From positions 186,001 to 250,000 of the forward strand of contig NZ_JANCLT010000002.1 in NCBI RefSeq assembly GCF_024294785.1: DNA of 64,000 nt, read 5' to 3'. The notes beneath the pieces were generated by a model, which saw nothing but the letters and a program-made list of their open reading frames with translations, was not told where the DNA came from and did no database searches. Shown piece after piece: positions 1 to 9,000 of the stretch (positions are counted from its first letter, which is position 1; every line of letters starts with the position of its first letter). The translations under genes and the position numbers were made by a program. The stretch comes from Ectobacillus ponti (GTDB lineage Bacteria > Bacillota > Bacilli > Bacillales > Bacillaceae_G).

Positions 1-275
1 CCGGCCAGATGGGCAATTTTCTTCGCCTTCACCTGCACACTGCCGCTGTCATGGCGCAGCTGCATGAGCGCAAAGCCCAGCACAACGCCCTCCGCTTCGC
101 CGACAAACACCGCATGTTCCCTGCTGCTTAGAAGCTGCTGCCACTGGGCATCAGCATATACCTCCTCCACTCTATGAAAATGCTCCGGAGCCTGTTTTGC
201 ATGAAACTCATTGTTTAAGCGGCTCAGCCATTGGAGCGCCGGCAGGTCTGCCGGTACAGCTCTGCGTATCTTCAT
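1..275 (-). CDS. GNAT family N-acetyltransferase (3' end cut by window edge)
   Basis: This is the N-terminal 91 residues of a probable GNAT acetyltransferase, which would transfer acetyl from acetyl-CoA to an unknown amine. The protein opens with MKIRRAVPADLPAL, the usual beta1-alpha1 start of the fold. An acidic helix and a strand reading HAVFVGEAEGVVLGFALM, typical of beta2-beta4, follow. The acetyl-CoA-binding Q/RxxGxG/A loop would lie beyond the window. I chose the ATG at 273-275 because GGAGGG lies seven bases upstream; an earlier in-frame ATG overlaps that site. Substrate unknown. Confidence 0.75.
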   Translation of the reverse strand, partial: MKIRRAVPADLPALQWLSRLNNEFHAKQAPEHFHRVEEVYADAQWQQLLSSREHAVFVGEAEGVVLGFALMQLRHDSGSVQVKAKKIAHLA

Positions 276-403
276 AAGCATACCCTCCATATTTTTCCTT
301 TATTGTACCATGCAAAACAAAAAAAGGGCCGTTACATCGACCCTTCATGCTGTTGAGAAAGGTGGCAATCAACCTGAGATGTGAACTAGCTTTCGCATGA
401 TCC

Positions 404-487
404 ATCAAATCTGAAAGAATAACCATCAAATTCGTGAAATTAACCATCAAATTTGAGAAAATAACCATCAAATCCGAAAAAATATCC
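404..487. repeat. Tandem 21-bp direct repeat, four copies (array A)
   Basis: Four head-to-tail units start at 404, 425, 446 and 467, each exactly 21 bp. The shared core is ATCAAAT, then a variable stretch, then AAAATAACC. The array lies between the end of the minus-strand membrane-protein gene at 526 and the GNAT start at 275. The short minus-strand reading frame across it would encode a heptapeptide repeat (NLMVIFS-like) but has no convincing ribosome binding site and runs into the GNAT promoter, so I treat the array as non-coding. Sequence differs from the arrays near 12.5 and 33.7 kb but the period is the same. Confidence 0.8.
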
Positions 488-525
488 GACGAACAGAACA
501 AAAAGGCACTCTGTCCGCCCATTGA

Positions 526-1581
526 CTATTCACGCACAAGCCGGCTGGCCACCGCCTCGTAAAACGCCTGCCCGTCATCCGGGCGCACATGCGCTTTCGT
601 CACCTGTTTGCTGAACCCGTACAGCATGTGCACCCGCTGCGGCTCATGGAATTCAATCTCAAACAGCGGCTTTTCCTTCATGAAGTCAGCCAGCACGCCG
701 TCAAACACATGCTTCTCTTCCTCACGGGACAGCTTCTCCGGCCCCTCATAAGAGTGAATGCTCTTGATGGCTGTAAATGGAATCGCGAGGCGCTTCATGA
801 CACCTGCCTGCAGGTACAGCATACGATCCGTCACCATGAACGGAGCAAGCCGGATGGCCTGGATTTCCGCCAAGAACAGGAGAATGGTATAGGCATTCAG
901 GAAGAGCGCCACATAGGAAGCAATCGGGCTCCAGCCATGCAGCAGGACGTGCAGGCCGATGGATTCAATGAGCATCGCATGAATGAGCATCACATACAGG
1001 GCGATGCCGCCTGTTTTTTTATGATAGGTGAAGGCAAGCACCTGGCTTGGTGTTTTGTTGCGCCAGGAAAAGAGACTGTAGTAATAAATCGCAAGCTCCG
1101 TGGCATAGATGGCGGTCGTGCGGGACTGCGGGAAATAGGCGGCCAGCGCCTGCTCCAGGCGGTACGGAAAAGCAGGAATGTCAGCTTGGCTTTGGCGGAA
1201 ATGGCGGATGAAAGCCGGCACCTTCGTCAGCAGCTGATACAGAATATACAGCTCCAGCAGCACAAACGCGCCTTCTCCGGCAAACAGAATATATCTCACA
1301 AAGGAATAGGCTTCCAGATGCTGCTTCGGAATGATAAAAGTGGCGGCTGCGTATCCGGCCAAAGCGGCCAGCACCACATATTTCACAGGATAGCGGTTGC
1401 GGATGATGAAGAAATAGGCAAGCAACGGCACCACAATGATGCAGTCAAACAGCGAAGCGAGGCCGATGGAGCTTGGCAGCGGCTGCATGGCATCCAGGCG
1501 GTACAAAAGGGTGTTGGATGTGAAAATGAGTGAAGTGAGGAGCAGGAAGAGAAGAGCTTTTCGTTTCGGAATGGCTGTCAC
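526..1581 (-). CDS. Uncharacterised multi-pass membrane protein
   Basis: A 351-residue integral membrane protein of unknown function. About seven to eight hydrophobic segments fill the first 240 residues. The last 110 residues form a soluble, charged C-terminal domain that could be a small beta-rich cytoplasmic module. The GTG start at 1579-1581 is preceded by GGGGG at seven-base spacing. I do not recognise a catalytic motif. Proteins of this type in bacilli are sometimes labelled as carotene monooxygenases, which I see nothing here to support. Confidence 0.75.
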   Translation of the reverse strand: MTAIPKRKALLFLLLTSLIFTSNTLLYRLDAMQPLPSSIGLASLFDCIIVVPLLAYFFIIRNRYPVKYVVLAALAGYAAATFIIPKQHLEAYSFVRYILFAGEGAFVLLELYILYQLLTKVPAFIRHFRQSQADIPAFPYRLEQALAAYFPQSRTTAIYATELAIYYYSLFSWRNKTPSQVLAFTYHKKTGGIALYVMLIHAMLIESIGLHVLLHGWSPIASYVALFLNAYTILLFLAEIQAIRLAPFMVTDRMLYLQAGVMKRLAIPFTAIKSIHSYEGPEKLSREEEKHVFDGVLADFMKEKPLFEIEFHEPQRVHMLYGFSKQVTKAHVRPDDGQAFYEAVASRLVRE

Positions 1582-1655
1582 AGCGATTCCCCCTTTTAGT
1601 AGTATTTACACTTCTATTATAAGGGAAAATCAGGGAAAAATCAGCCGGACAGCGG

Positions 1656-2228
1656 TTAATCCGGCTGCTTTTTTTGCCTGGCTGCTTGATGAAATACTTT
1701 CACAATGACGATGGCAAGGGCAATGTCCAGCAGGTAAAAACCAAACAGCTTGAAGTAATTCATGTCCGCACTCATCCAAAATAGGCCGGACAGCCTGAGG
1801 ATGGGCTTGAGCAGGAAAGAGAAGGCAATGGTGCCCGCAAGTGACCACATATAAAAGCGGGCCGGCTTGTGGAAGGTATACTGATAAATCAGCATGAACG
1901 CCACCGGAATGAGAGAAGAGTCCAGCACCAGGCTGGCCACCACCTTGGGCGCAATCATATACGGATAGCCCCAAAGCCCCTCCTTCACCCCATAAGCATC
2001 CACATACAAGGTAATGGCATGCACGGCAAATCCGTAAAAACCAACCTCAAATACACGCTTCCGGTCAAGGAGACGATAGAGCACCAGCAAGGGAACGAAA
2101 AATAAGACCACACATATCCAAAATCCCGATGTATCAATATTTGAATATTTTTCCCAATACTCTTCGATCCACCTGCTGGCTTCCACTCTTGCATGGACCA
2201 CCTCTTGAAACATACTGAACCGGCTCAA
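1656..2228 (-). CDS. CBO0543 family membrane protein
   Basis: A 190-residue membrane protein resembling the CBO0543 family of spore-formers, whose function is unknown. After an amphipathic N-terminus of about 35 residues there are five hydrophobic helices, with family-like features such as GLWGYPYMIAP and PVAFMLIYQY between helices two and four. A longer frame opens at 2276, but the TTG at 2226-2228 has GGAGG eight bases upstream and gives a family-like length. It is separated from the upstream lipoprotein gene by about 80 bases and is probably independently expressed. Confidence 0.7.
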   Translation of the reverse strand: MSRFSMFQEVVHARVEASRWIEEYWEKYSNIDTSGFWICVVLFFVPLLVLYRLLDRKRVFEVGFYGFAVHAITLYVDAYGVKEGLWGYPYMIAPKVVASLVLDSSLIPVAFMLIYQYTFHKPARFYMWSLAGTIAFSFLLKPILRLSGLFWMSADMNYFKLFGFYLLDIALAIVIVKVFHQAARQKKQPD

Positions 2229-2310
2229 CTGAAAGGCCTCCTTTTGCTTCATCCTTATGATGGGTAATGTTCCCATAACAAAAACGAATCATACAAAGGA
2301 GGCCCCTGCA

Positions 2311-3102
2311 CTACTTCGCCTGCTTTTCCAGCTCGCTGAGGCGGAACTCCGGCTGTTTGGCTGCATAAAACACTTGGCCTGTGTTGGCCAAGAAACCGTC
2401 CTGGCTGGCATACAGCGTGATCGTCTGCCCATTTTTCAGCTCGACAGTCAGCGCCGTGCCGCCCTTCGGCACAGAGCCCGTGTATGGCTTCTCTACCTCT
2501 GCTTCATTATAGAGCTTGACCACCTGCTCCCGCTGGGCGGCTGCCAGCTCCTTTTTCTTGCCCGCAGAGGAAACGTACATATGCGTCACATCCTGCAGCC
2601 GAAGCTGGTTCACCTCTACCGTAAGCTGCCGGGCTGCCTGACTGGCTGCAGGCGCAAGGAAGGCAACGGCCCCCTCCGCATCCATTTTCTTGATTTGATA
2701 GCCGTCAGTCTTGGCGGCATCGGTGCTTTTCGCTACCGTGACGGTATCCTTGTCCGTCCAGACCGCATATACATCCGATGTGCCATCCTTATAGGTGACG
2801 GTCAAGTGGGAGGCAATATTCTTCTTGATCTGGGCATTCAGGGTCAGCTTCACTGCCTTGCCGCTCTCCATGGCGGCAGCCAATGCCCGCATCGCCGCGT
2901 CATCCGCCGTCTTGGCCTCTTCCTTCTGCTTCACGCTCTGCAGCTCCATGGATTTCACTTCCTTCTTCCCAAGCAGAATAGGCTTCTTCTCCTCCGCCGT
3001 GGTATTCTGCGACTTGCTTGCTTCCTTTGTCGGCGCACTCGCGCAGCCTGCCAAACCAAGAGACAATACAAGAGCCATGCCGGAATAGACCATCTTCTTC
3101 AC
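2311..3102 (-). CDS. Putative lipoprotein of unknown function
   Basis: A 263-residue exported lipoprotein. The N-terminus reads VKKMVYSGMALVLSLGLAGC, a basic n-region, hydrophobic core and lipobox (LAGC), so the mature protein should be lipidated on Cys and held on the outer face of the membrane. The rest is Lys/Ala/Glu rich. Its C-terminal half contains two short beta-rich stretches (LTVTYKDGTSDVYAV and LTVELKNGQTITLYAS) that look like repeated copies of one small domain. The GTG start at 3100-3102 follows a GGGGATGGG site. No enzymatic motif seen. Confidence 0.7.
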   Translation of the reverse strand: MKKMVYSGMALVLSLGLAGCASAPTKEASKSQNTTAEEKKPILLGKKEVKSMELQSVKQKEEAKTADDAAMRALAAAMESGKAVKLTLNAQIKKNIASHLTVTYKDGTSDVYAVWTDKDTVTVAKSTDAAKTDGYQIKKMDAEGAVAFLAPAASQAARQLTVEVNQLRLQDVTHMYVSSAGKKKELAAAQREQVVKLYNEAEVEKPYTGSVPKGGTALTVELKNGQTITLYASQDGFLANTGQVFYAAKQPEFRLSELEKQAK

Positions 3103-3204
3103 TTTCCCATCCCCTTTCCCATCTACTCCTATAAGTTCGGAAAGGGAATGGAAATACCTGTAAAACAACAAGCGGTTTTCAGCAAAGAAAATGTAAGATT
3201 CTCC

Positions 3205-3729
3205 CTACAGACGAAGCTTGTCGTCCTCTTTCCGCTTCCTCCCTCTCCCTGTCAGCATCCAAACACCGACGGCAACCAGAAGCAGCGGCCAGAACTCGAA
3301 GGTGAAGCGGAGCGCCATTTGGGCCAGAAAGGACAGACTGACAATGCTGAGTACCGCAACAGGAATAAGCAACGTCCGCTGCCGGCCGCCAAATACATAC
3401 AGTTCAAACAAGCCGACGGCGGGAGCCAGCATGTACACCGGCCAAGTTTGCCCGGCAAAGCGCCAGCCCGTCACAGCCTCGAAGATGAACAGCAGGGACA
3501 GCACCAGCAGGACGCCTCCCGGAACCAGCAGGCCCGCCCGCCGGGGATTCATGCCGGAAGCAAAAAAGGCGATGTGAAAACCCAAAGAGACCAGCAGCAG
3601 GATGAACGGCCAGCCATACTCCATAACACTGCCGAAATCAAAAAACATGATGCCAAGTGACCTGAGAAAAAAAAGAAGCCCGACCGCAACCAGCACTAAG
3701 CCAGATAAGTAACGTTTTGTATTGTCCAT
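3205..3729 (-). CDS. Small membrane protein with LiaI/LiaF-type transmembrane region
   Basis: A 174-residue protein with about five hydrophobic helices. Paired helices separated by short basic turns, with phrases such as YLSGLVLVAVGLLFFLRSLG and WPLLLVAVGVWML, resemble the LiaI-LiaF-like/DUF5668 transmembrane domain linked in bacilli to envelope-stress sensing. The C-terminus is a charged RGRKRKEDDKLRL tail, probably cytoplasmic. The soluble LiaF C-terminal domain is absent. Family placement is tentative. Confidence 0.6.
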   Translation of the reverse strand: MDNTKRYLSGLVLVAVGLLFFLRSLGIMFFDFGSVMEYGWPFILLLVSLGFHIAFFASGMNPRRAGLLVPGGVLLVLSLLFIFEAVTGWRFAGQTWPVYMLAPAVGLFELYVFGGRQRTLLIPVAVLSIVSLSFLAQMALRFTFEFWPLLLVAVGVWMLTGRGRKRKEDDKLRL

Positions 3730-3789
3730 CGTATCCTCCCATCCAGTAGCTAATTCCTATTATATTCTAAAATGGGATATACTTACAGA

Positions 3790-4656
3790 TTAATATGATA
3801 ACCAGTTCTTCAATCTCGATAGATTCTCTTCCAAGAACAAAGCATTTTTTTCGATTCCCCGGCGCTTGCACCAGCCGATACTGTTGAAGGCATCCACAAA
3901 TTGATAGAAAGGCAACACACGCTCCAGGTCAATTAAGGGCCGGATGCTCTTGTAGCCTTCTTGATATGCATGATACAGGCTTTCATCATAGCTTAGAAAA
4001 TCACGGTACAGCTTGGTAAAATCGCCTTCTGTTGAACCAAACCGCACGCTTTCAAAATCTATGATTCCTGTAACCTGATCGTGATCCACAATGATATTTG
4101 CCGGGCGAAAATCCATATGTACAAAGCTTGGCCCATCTGGAGATGGAAGCTGCTGTCTCATCTTTTCAAATTTTTCGATGGACTTCTTATATAATTGTTC
4201 ATCCAGAATGCCCTTCACATCCTCAGCAAAGCTGTAAAATTGCTGTTCAATAAAATGAGACCAGTCCGGAAATTCATTTTTTATGCCCGTTAACACCTGC
4301 TCGGCAGGAGGACGAATCGCGTGCATTTCAGCCTGAAGAACCCCCACTTGGAAGGCTATTGACGGGGCAGCCGCAGATGTTAACGGTTTTCCCTTCAATT
4401 CAGACAACAAAAAAGCACCCGGGCAGTCCTCGTCACCCGGCCAATACTCCAGCATTTCAGGAACAGCGACTCTTCCTTTTAACATTTCATAGGCTTCCAG
4501 CTCCCGCTGAAATTTCAATTTTGTAAAAGGAATCTTTAAAAAAACATTCTCACCTTCAGGCAACGTGCATCTATACACTGTGGAACTATGAGAGTCTTCC
4601 ACTTCATGCATTGCTGATGCCTGCAATCCGAATTGCCGCATGATACGATCTACCAT
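3790..4656 (-). CDS. Aminoglycoside phosphotransferase (APH) family protein
   Basis: A 288-residue kinase-like protein. The APH catalytic loop is seen as HMDFRPANI with Asp182 as catalytic base and Asn187 as metal ligand, followed by IIDFE with Asp200 as the DFG-equivalent metal ligand. An N-lobe lysine lies in NVFLKIPF near residue 41. Such proteins phosphorylate aminoglycosides, choline, sugars or other small molecules; the substrate cannot be read from sequence. It lies just downstream of the NTF2-like gene with about 20 bases between, so the two may share a transcript. Confidence 0.75.
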   Translation of the reverse strand: MVDRIMRQFGLQASAMHEVEDSHSSTVYRCTLPEGENVFLKIPFTKLKFQRELEAYEMLKGRVAVPEMLEYWPGDEDCPGAFLLSELKGKPLTSAAAPSIAFQVGVLQAEMHAIRPPAEQVLTGIKNEFPDWSHFIEQQFYSFAEDVKGILDEQLYKKSIEKFEKMRQQLPSPDGPSFVHMDFRPANIIVDHDQVTGIIDFESVRFGSTEGDFTKLYRDFLSYDESLYHAYQEGYKSIRPLIDLERVLPFYQFVDAFNSIGWCKRRGIEKNALFLEENLSRLKNWLSY

Positions 4657-4674
4657 CAGACCTTCCCCCTATCA

Positions 4675-5019
4675 TTAAAAATCTGTCAGAGTGCCCTGAT
4701 GAAACACCATCTGCCACTGCTCCCCGGTCCGTTTCCAGATGGAACTGCGCAGCGTATGCACCCCTCTTGTTTCATCCTTCACCCGGTAAGTGGCAAGGAC
4801 CACATCTTCGGCAAGCGGATGCAGTGCAAAATCCGACATGGTCATCTTTCTTACACTGATGCCGCCCGTCATATCCTGCTTGTACCAGACCTTCCCCGAA
4901 CTGCCGAACTCAAAAAAGCTGTCCGCCAATAGCTTGTCCAGCTCAGCCGGCGCCGTGCGGACTCCCGGTTCAAGCAGCTGCTGCTCCAGCTCTTGAATGT
5001 GCTTCTTTAACTTTTCCAT
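4675..5019 (-). CDS. NTF2-like / DUF4440-type small protein
   Basis: A 114-residue protein with the layout of the NTF2-like (SnoaL/DUF4440) cone fold: an N-terminal helix (IQELEQQLLEPG), a short helix of ADSFFEFGSSG type, then four strands ending in WQMVFHQGT. Members are either pocket-type enzymes or ligand-binding proteins; no specific activity can be assigned. The ATG at 5017-5019 has a GGGGGTGG site nine bases upstream. The APH-like gene follows closely on the same strand. Confidence 0.65.
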   Translation of the reverse strand: MEKLKKHIQELEQQLLEPGVRTAPAELDKLLADSFFEFGSSGKVWYKQDMTGGISVRKMTMSDFALHPLAEDVVLATYRVKDETRGVHTLRSSIWKRTGEQWQMVFHQGTLTDF

Positions 5020-5070
5020 ATTTCCACCCCCTTCCAATAGTATGCTTTGTCAGCCGCCCAGCCCGCAAGT

Positions 5071-5124
5071 AAAAAAAACAATAAGCGGCCTTATGCTGTC
5101 TTTGGACTGCATAAGGCCGCCTAT
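5071..5124 (-). terminator. Strong intrinsic terminator of an orphan transcript
   Basis: A perfect 11-bp stem (5085-5095 with 5110-5120, GCGGCCTTATG arm) is followed on the minus strand by a run of eight T (5073-5080 on the plus strand as A). It ends the unit that starts at the promoter at 5470-5498, and no recognised gene lies between. Confidence 0.8.
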
Positions 5125-5463
5125 CCTATCTCATCTGTATAATCCACGGGTTTACCCACATTCTCCTTTCTGACTCCATTTACTTTACCAGCAGCTCTCC
5201 TTTTCTTTAGGTTGATTTACGTGATGTTTCCGTATTCTCCTTCATAGCAGCTTTCTCCCATCGCATCCCTCCTGATTCTCATGCTGTTCCTCTCATGTTC
5301 TCATGGGCAGCACCTCTTCACCGAATGTATTTACCAATAATATTCTCCAACGCATCACTCTCCTGTTTCCCAAATTCAGGCCGTACGAAACACTGCATCA
5401 CCCCTTGACTCAACTGGATTTTTTCTTTATTTCTTCATTGGCAGCACCTCTGCTTGGTGGAGT
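5125..5463 (-). ncRNA. Orphan transcript with several ribosome-binding-site/mini-ORF pairs (candidate sRNA or peptide mRNA)
   Basis: About 390 nt would be transcribed on the minus strand from the promoter at 5470-5498 to the terminator at 5071-5124. No reading frame exceeds about 31 codons. Purine-rich SD-like motifs precede several starts: a 20-codon frame at 5293-5355, a 21-codon frame at 5217-5282 with an internal 14-codon start at 5261 behind AGGAGGG, and two trivial three-codon frames each preceded by the repeated motif AGAGGTGCTGCC. A 26-codon frame (5318-5398) overlaps these. Whether the product is an RNA, one or more peptides, or a leader cannot be told. Confidence 0.45.
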
Positions 5464-5469
5464 AAAATC

Positions 5470-5498
5470 ATCATACTAGAAAACTATATTCTTGTAAA
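5470..5498 (-). promoter_or_regulatory. SigA-type promoter of the orphan transcript
   Basis: On the minus strand the -35 box TTTACA (5493-5498) and the -10 box TATGAT (5470-5475) are separated by exactly 17 bp, five of six matches in each. Transcription should begin near 5463. The promoter lies just downstream of the stop codon of the GyrI-like gene. Confidence 0.65.
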
Positions 5499-5518
5499 CA
5501 CATAATGTTTAAAATTTT

Positions 5519-5929
5519 CTAACTATTTTTTACCGGTACATAATGTGTAATGACAAGCCGCTGCTCCTGCAGCGTTCTCGTCAGGTCTGTGACCTCAAAC
5601 GCAGGGCCTTCTCCCCGCTCGTATCCGCCAAGGTCCCCCCGCTCTTCACTGACAGCGCAGGCTCCTGCCGGCAGCTCCACGATCGTGAATCCTTCCGGCG
5701 CTGTTGTCCCGGGTGCCACTTCCCCTCCTATCACAAGGGAAAAGCGATTCCCCTGAAAACGGCAGGCAATGCCATATGCCTGATCCGGTGTCAGGTCCGG
5801 AAATTTTGTGTAGTGCTCCAGCTCCTTGAAATCCTGATAGAAGCCCGGCACCTGCCCATAGCAGGACTCCAGGCTTGTTTCATATTCACGGCCGCAAATA
5901 CATGTTGCTTTCAAATGCTTCAGCTTCAT
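5519..5929 (-). CDS. GyrI-like / effector-binding domain protein
   Basis: A 136-residue protein resembling the stand-alone effector-binding (GyrI/AraC C-terminal) domain. Typical features are the central phrase FSLVIGGEVAP, then EGFTIVELPAGACAV (the strand-turn seen in GyrI-like proteins) and a final RLVITHYVPVK strand. Such proteins bind small hydrophobic or cationic ligands, or inhibit gyrase. The N-terminus carries a CICG pair that is unusual for the family. I placed the start at the ATG at 5927-5929, preceded by GGAAGG at eight bases; a longer frame exists upstream. Confidence 0.55.
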   Translation of the reverse strand: MKLKHLKATCICGREYETSLESCYGQVPGFYQDFKELEHYTKFPDLTPDQAYGIACRFQGNRFSLVIGGEVAPGTTAPEGFTIVELPAGACAVSEERGDLGGYERGEGPAFEVTDLTRTLQEQRLVITHYVPVKNS

Positions 5930-6028
5930 GGCAAACACCTTCCTTTCTTCACACAGGCAGAGGTGAAAAGGGGGCTGGACATCCATGCCCCAGCCCCACT
6001 TCTTCGACAGCTCCAGTCAAAACCTTTC

Positions 6029-9000
6029 TTACTTCATCCCCAGCATGCTTTTAATCATCGCCAGGGTCTTCCCTTTGTATTTTTCTGTCGGCTTCGGCGC
6101 ATCCGCAACGGTCGGGTTTTGCAGGAGGAAGTTCTTTTCAATAAAAGCAAAGTCCTTCGCATCCACCGTTCCGTCCGCGTTGATGTCCGCGCTGCGCTCA
6201 GAGGTGCCCCACTTTTCCTGCATCGCGAGGGCATCCAGAATATCGATAACCTGGTCGCCGTTCACATCGCCGCCGGCGGCTGTGCGCATCGTTTCTGTGC
6301 CGAGGCGCTTGTAGATGCCGTACAGCTGGCCGTCCATCACCTTGAAGGCGTCTGTAAACGTATTATGCATGGTCAGATGCCCCGGAATCTCCTGAATGAC
6401 AGAGAACAAATCACGCGTAAGCGGCAAGCCTGTCGCATAATATTGTCCCCGGTCGTCCATCACGCCCGGATATTGCTTGCCCCGGCTGTCCACAACGGTC
6501 ACCTTGGCGCCGACCTTTGTATAGTCCTTGCGCACCATCAGCCCCTCTGCATCCTTGAAGCCTTCCGCCTGAATGTAAGACGTGACGCTGGTGAAGTCCG
6601 GCAGAATATCAATCGGCGCGATGTAGGTGAATGGCTTGGTCACCGCGTTGTCCACGCTTGTAAAGGTGGAGGCCACTGTCCGGAAGCTGGAGGCCGGGTT
6701 GGGATCCTGCATTTTCGGAATTGTAATGGTGACGTCCACCATCGGCAGGTCGCCGCTCACGCCATCGGCAAACACCACATCCACATTGGACTTCACGGCT
6801 GTGCCGGACAGCTTCGTGGTGGTCACGTTCAGCTTGCCGCCGAGCTTCTGCGCCTCCGGATGCAGGGTGATGCCGGCAATCTCGGTATCCTCCGTTTTGG
6901 TGGTGAAGCTGTAATTGGCCTGCTTCAGCTTGCTGACATTGTTGGCGGTCAGCGTAATTGTAATGGTATCGCCGATGTGCGCCGCGACGCGGTTCACCCT
7001 TGTCTTCACATTCGGCTGGCCATACACATAGGCCGTATTATTTTTCACGAAAAAGTACTGCTTCCGGCCATAGGAGTTGGTTGCCTGGTCCAATCCTTCA
7101 AACTGTACATTCAGTACAGGTGTGTTGGGCGACATTTCAATCTCATCCTTGGCATGGCCGTCCGCATCCAGCGCCAGCTTGCCGCCAGGGTACGGGCTGT
7201 TGTAGAAGTACCAGATGGCGCTCTTCGACTGGTCCGCCTTCATGCCGGCCGCCTGCATCGCATCCACCGCCTTGTCATGGATGGAGGCGGTCATCTTCAG
7301 GCTTCCTTGTCCGTCCCCATATTCCACAAATGGATTGTCCGCCTTCTCGCCTTCCACCTGTACGCCAAACTGATCCGGCATAACGTTGTCCACGAAGAAA
7401 TCCTGCGCCGCCGTGAAGGCTTTGCCGGCATCATCGCGGCCGATGAACTTCAGCGTATAGCGGCCATCCTTTGCCAGCGCCGACCGGTCGCTGATCGGCT
7501 GCTCCGGGTTGCCTGTGAACGGATAGTAGACGCCCATGAAGCCGGCCACAAAATACGAAATGCCCTCCTCAAAATAGATGCCGTCCATCTTTCCTACAAA
7601 ACCGAGGTCTTCCCCCGTCTCCGCATCCGCCAGCACGATATCAATGGTCCGCATGTGTGACTTCAGGGAGAAAGTCGCACCCAAAAACGGATTGAAGAAC
7701 GGATTTATCAGGGAGGTGCGGTCCGTAGGCATGGATTGCCGCAGCAGGCTGATTTCCCCGAAGCCCTGCTCCACATAATGGACGCCGAACGGGATTTGGT
7801 ACGTTTCCGCCGGATTTGCATGGTTCGTATACACGACATATCCTTCATAGACGCCTGTTTCCGCTGTGCCCGGTATCACAATGGATACGTTTCTGCTCAC
7901 CTTGTCATGCGGCCCCACCTGCACAGAAGCATCCGTCTTCACTTCCACACCATTTTTCGCTGCATCCTTCGCGCCGCTCACGCTCTGGAATTTCACACTG
8001 ACATCAAAGGCTTTGGCTTCTCCGCCCTTGTTCTCGATTTCCACGATGCGGGAATCCTTCACGTCCTTGCCTGTGGCAGCCTTGCTGCCAAAGCTGATGG
8101 AGCCTGTGTTTTCCTTCACCGTGCTTTCCTTGCCGTTCATCAGCACCGCAGTGCGGTCCTTCACCCGGATTTCCATTGAGGCATGAACGGCCTCATACGG
8201 ATCCACGCGGCCGGCTCCCTGCTCAAACACGCTGTACGTCTTCTGCAACGGATCCGCTGTGTTCATCAGAATGGACTTCACGTCCTCCGGCTGCAAGTCC
8301 GGATTGGCCTGCAGCAGCAGGGCCGCCATGCCCGTCACATTTGGCGTCGCCATGGACGTGCCGGACATACGCTGATAGGCATGCTTGTAGTCGCCCGGGT
8401 TGTCCGGGCTGTTGATGAAGCCGGGAACCGTGGACAACACGCTTACGCCCGGAGCGGTAATTTCCGGTTTAATGTCGTAATTGACCCAGGAAGGGCCGCG
8501 GGAGCTGAAGTCCGCCAGCGTATCTCCTTCTGTTTTGATATTGCTGATGTCTGTAAACGTAAAGCTAGCTGCCCCTGCCGCCAGCTTTTGCTTGAAAGCC
8601 AGTCCATCGGCATTTGTCAGTGAGAAGGCCGGCACGAAGCCCGTTCCCTCGCCAAAATAAACAGGAATGTGGCCTTCCTGCGCATGATCGTTGTACATCA
8701 GCACAATGGCTGCCCCTTTTGCCTTTGCATAGGCGATTTTGGAGTCCATTGTGTATACACCGCGGCTGATCAGCACAATCTTGCCCTTCACATCCTTGCC
8801 TGAGTAGCCGGCCGGGTCGCCAAGACCAACGTCTACGACCGTGTTGGTCTGTCCCTTCAGCTTGGCGATGTCATCCTCATAGCCTCTCGCCATAAAACGC
8901 AGGTCGGCGGAGATATTGTCAAGCGTGCCCTTTGCCGCCATGGAGGTGATGGGGACACTGCTTGCCCCGACAGTCAACGCCAGGGAGGCGCTGCCCGGAG

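Noticed and set aside
404-487. CRISPR array
   Set aside because: The 21-bp units are contiguous, without spacers, and no cas genes are present. The same applies to arrays B and C.
208-522. 104-codon frame across repeat array A
   Set aside because: Its heptapeptide repeat is only a translation of the 21-bp units, and it overlaps the GNAT start without a ribosome site.
2257-3660. 467-codon plus-strand open frame
   Set aside because: It runs antisense through the lipoprotein gene and into the LiaF-like gene; composition is unlike a real protein and there is no ribosome site.
5543-7660. 705-codon plus-strand open frame opposite the protease gene
   Set aside because: It is antisense to the catalytic and C-terminal region of the Vpr-type protease, has a Arg/His/Cys-rich composition typical of GC-rich shadows, and no ribosome site or recognisable domain.
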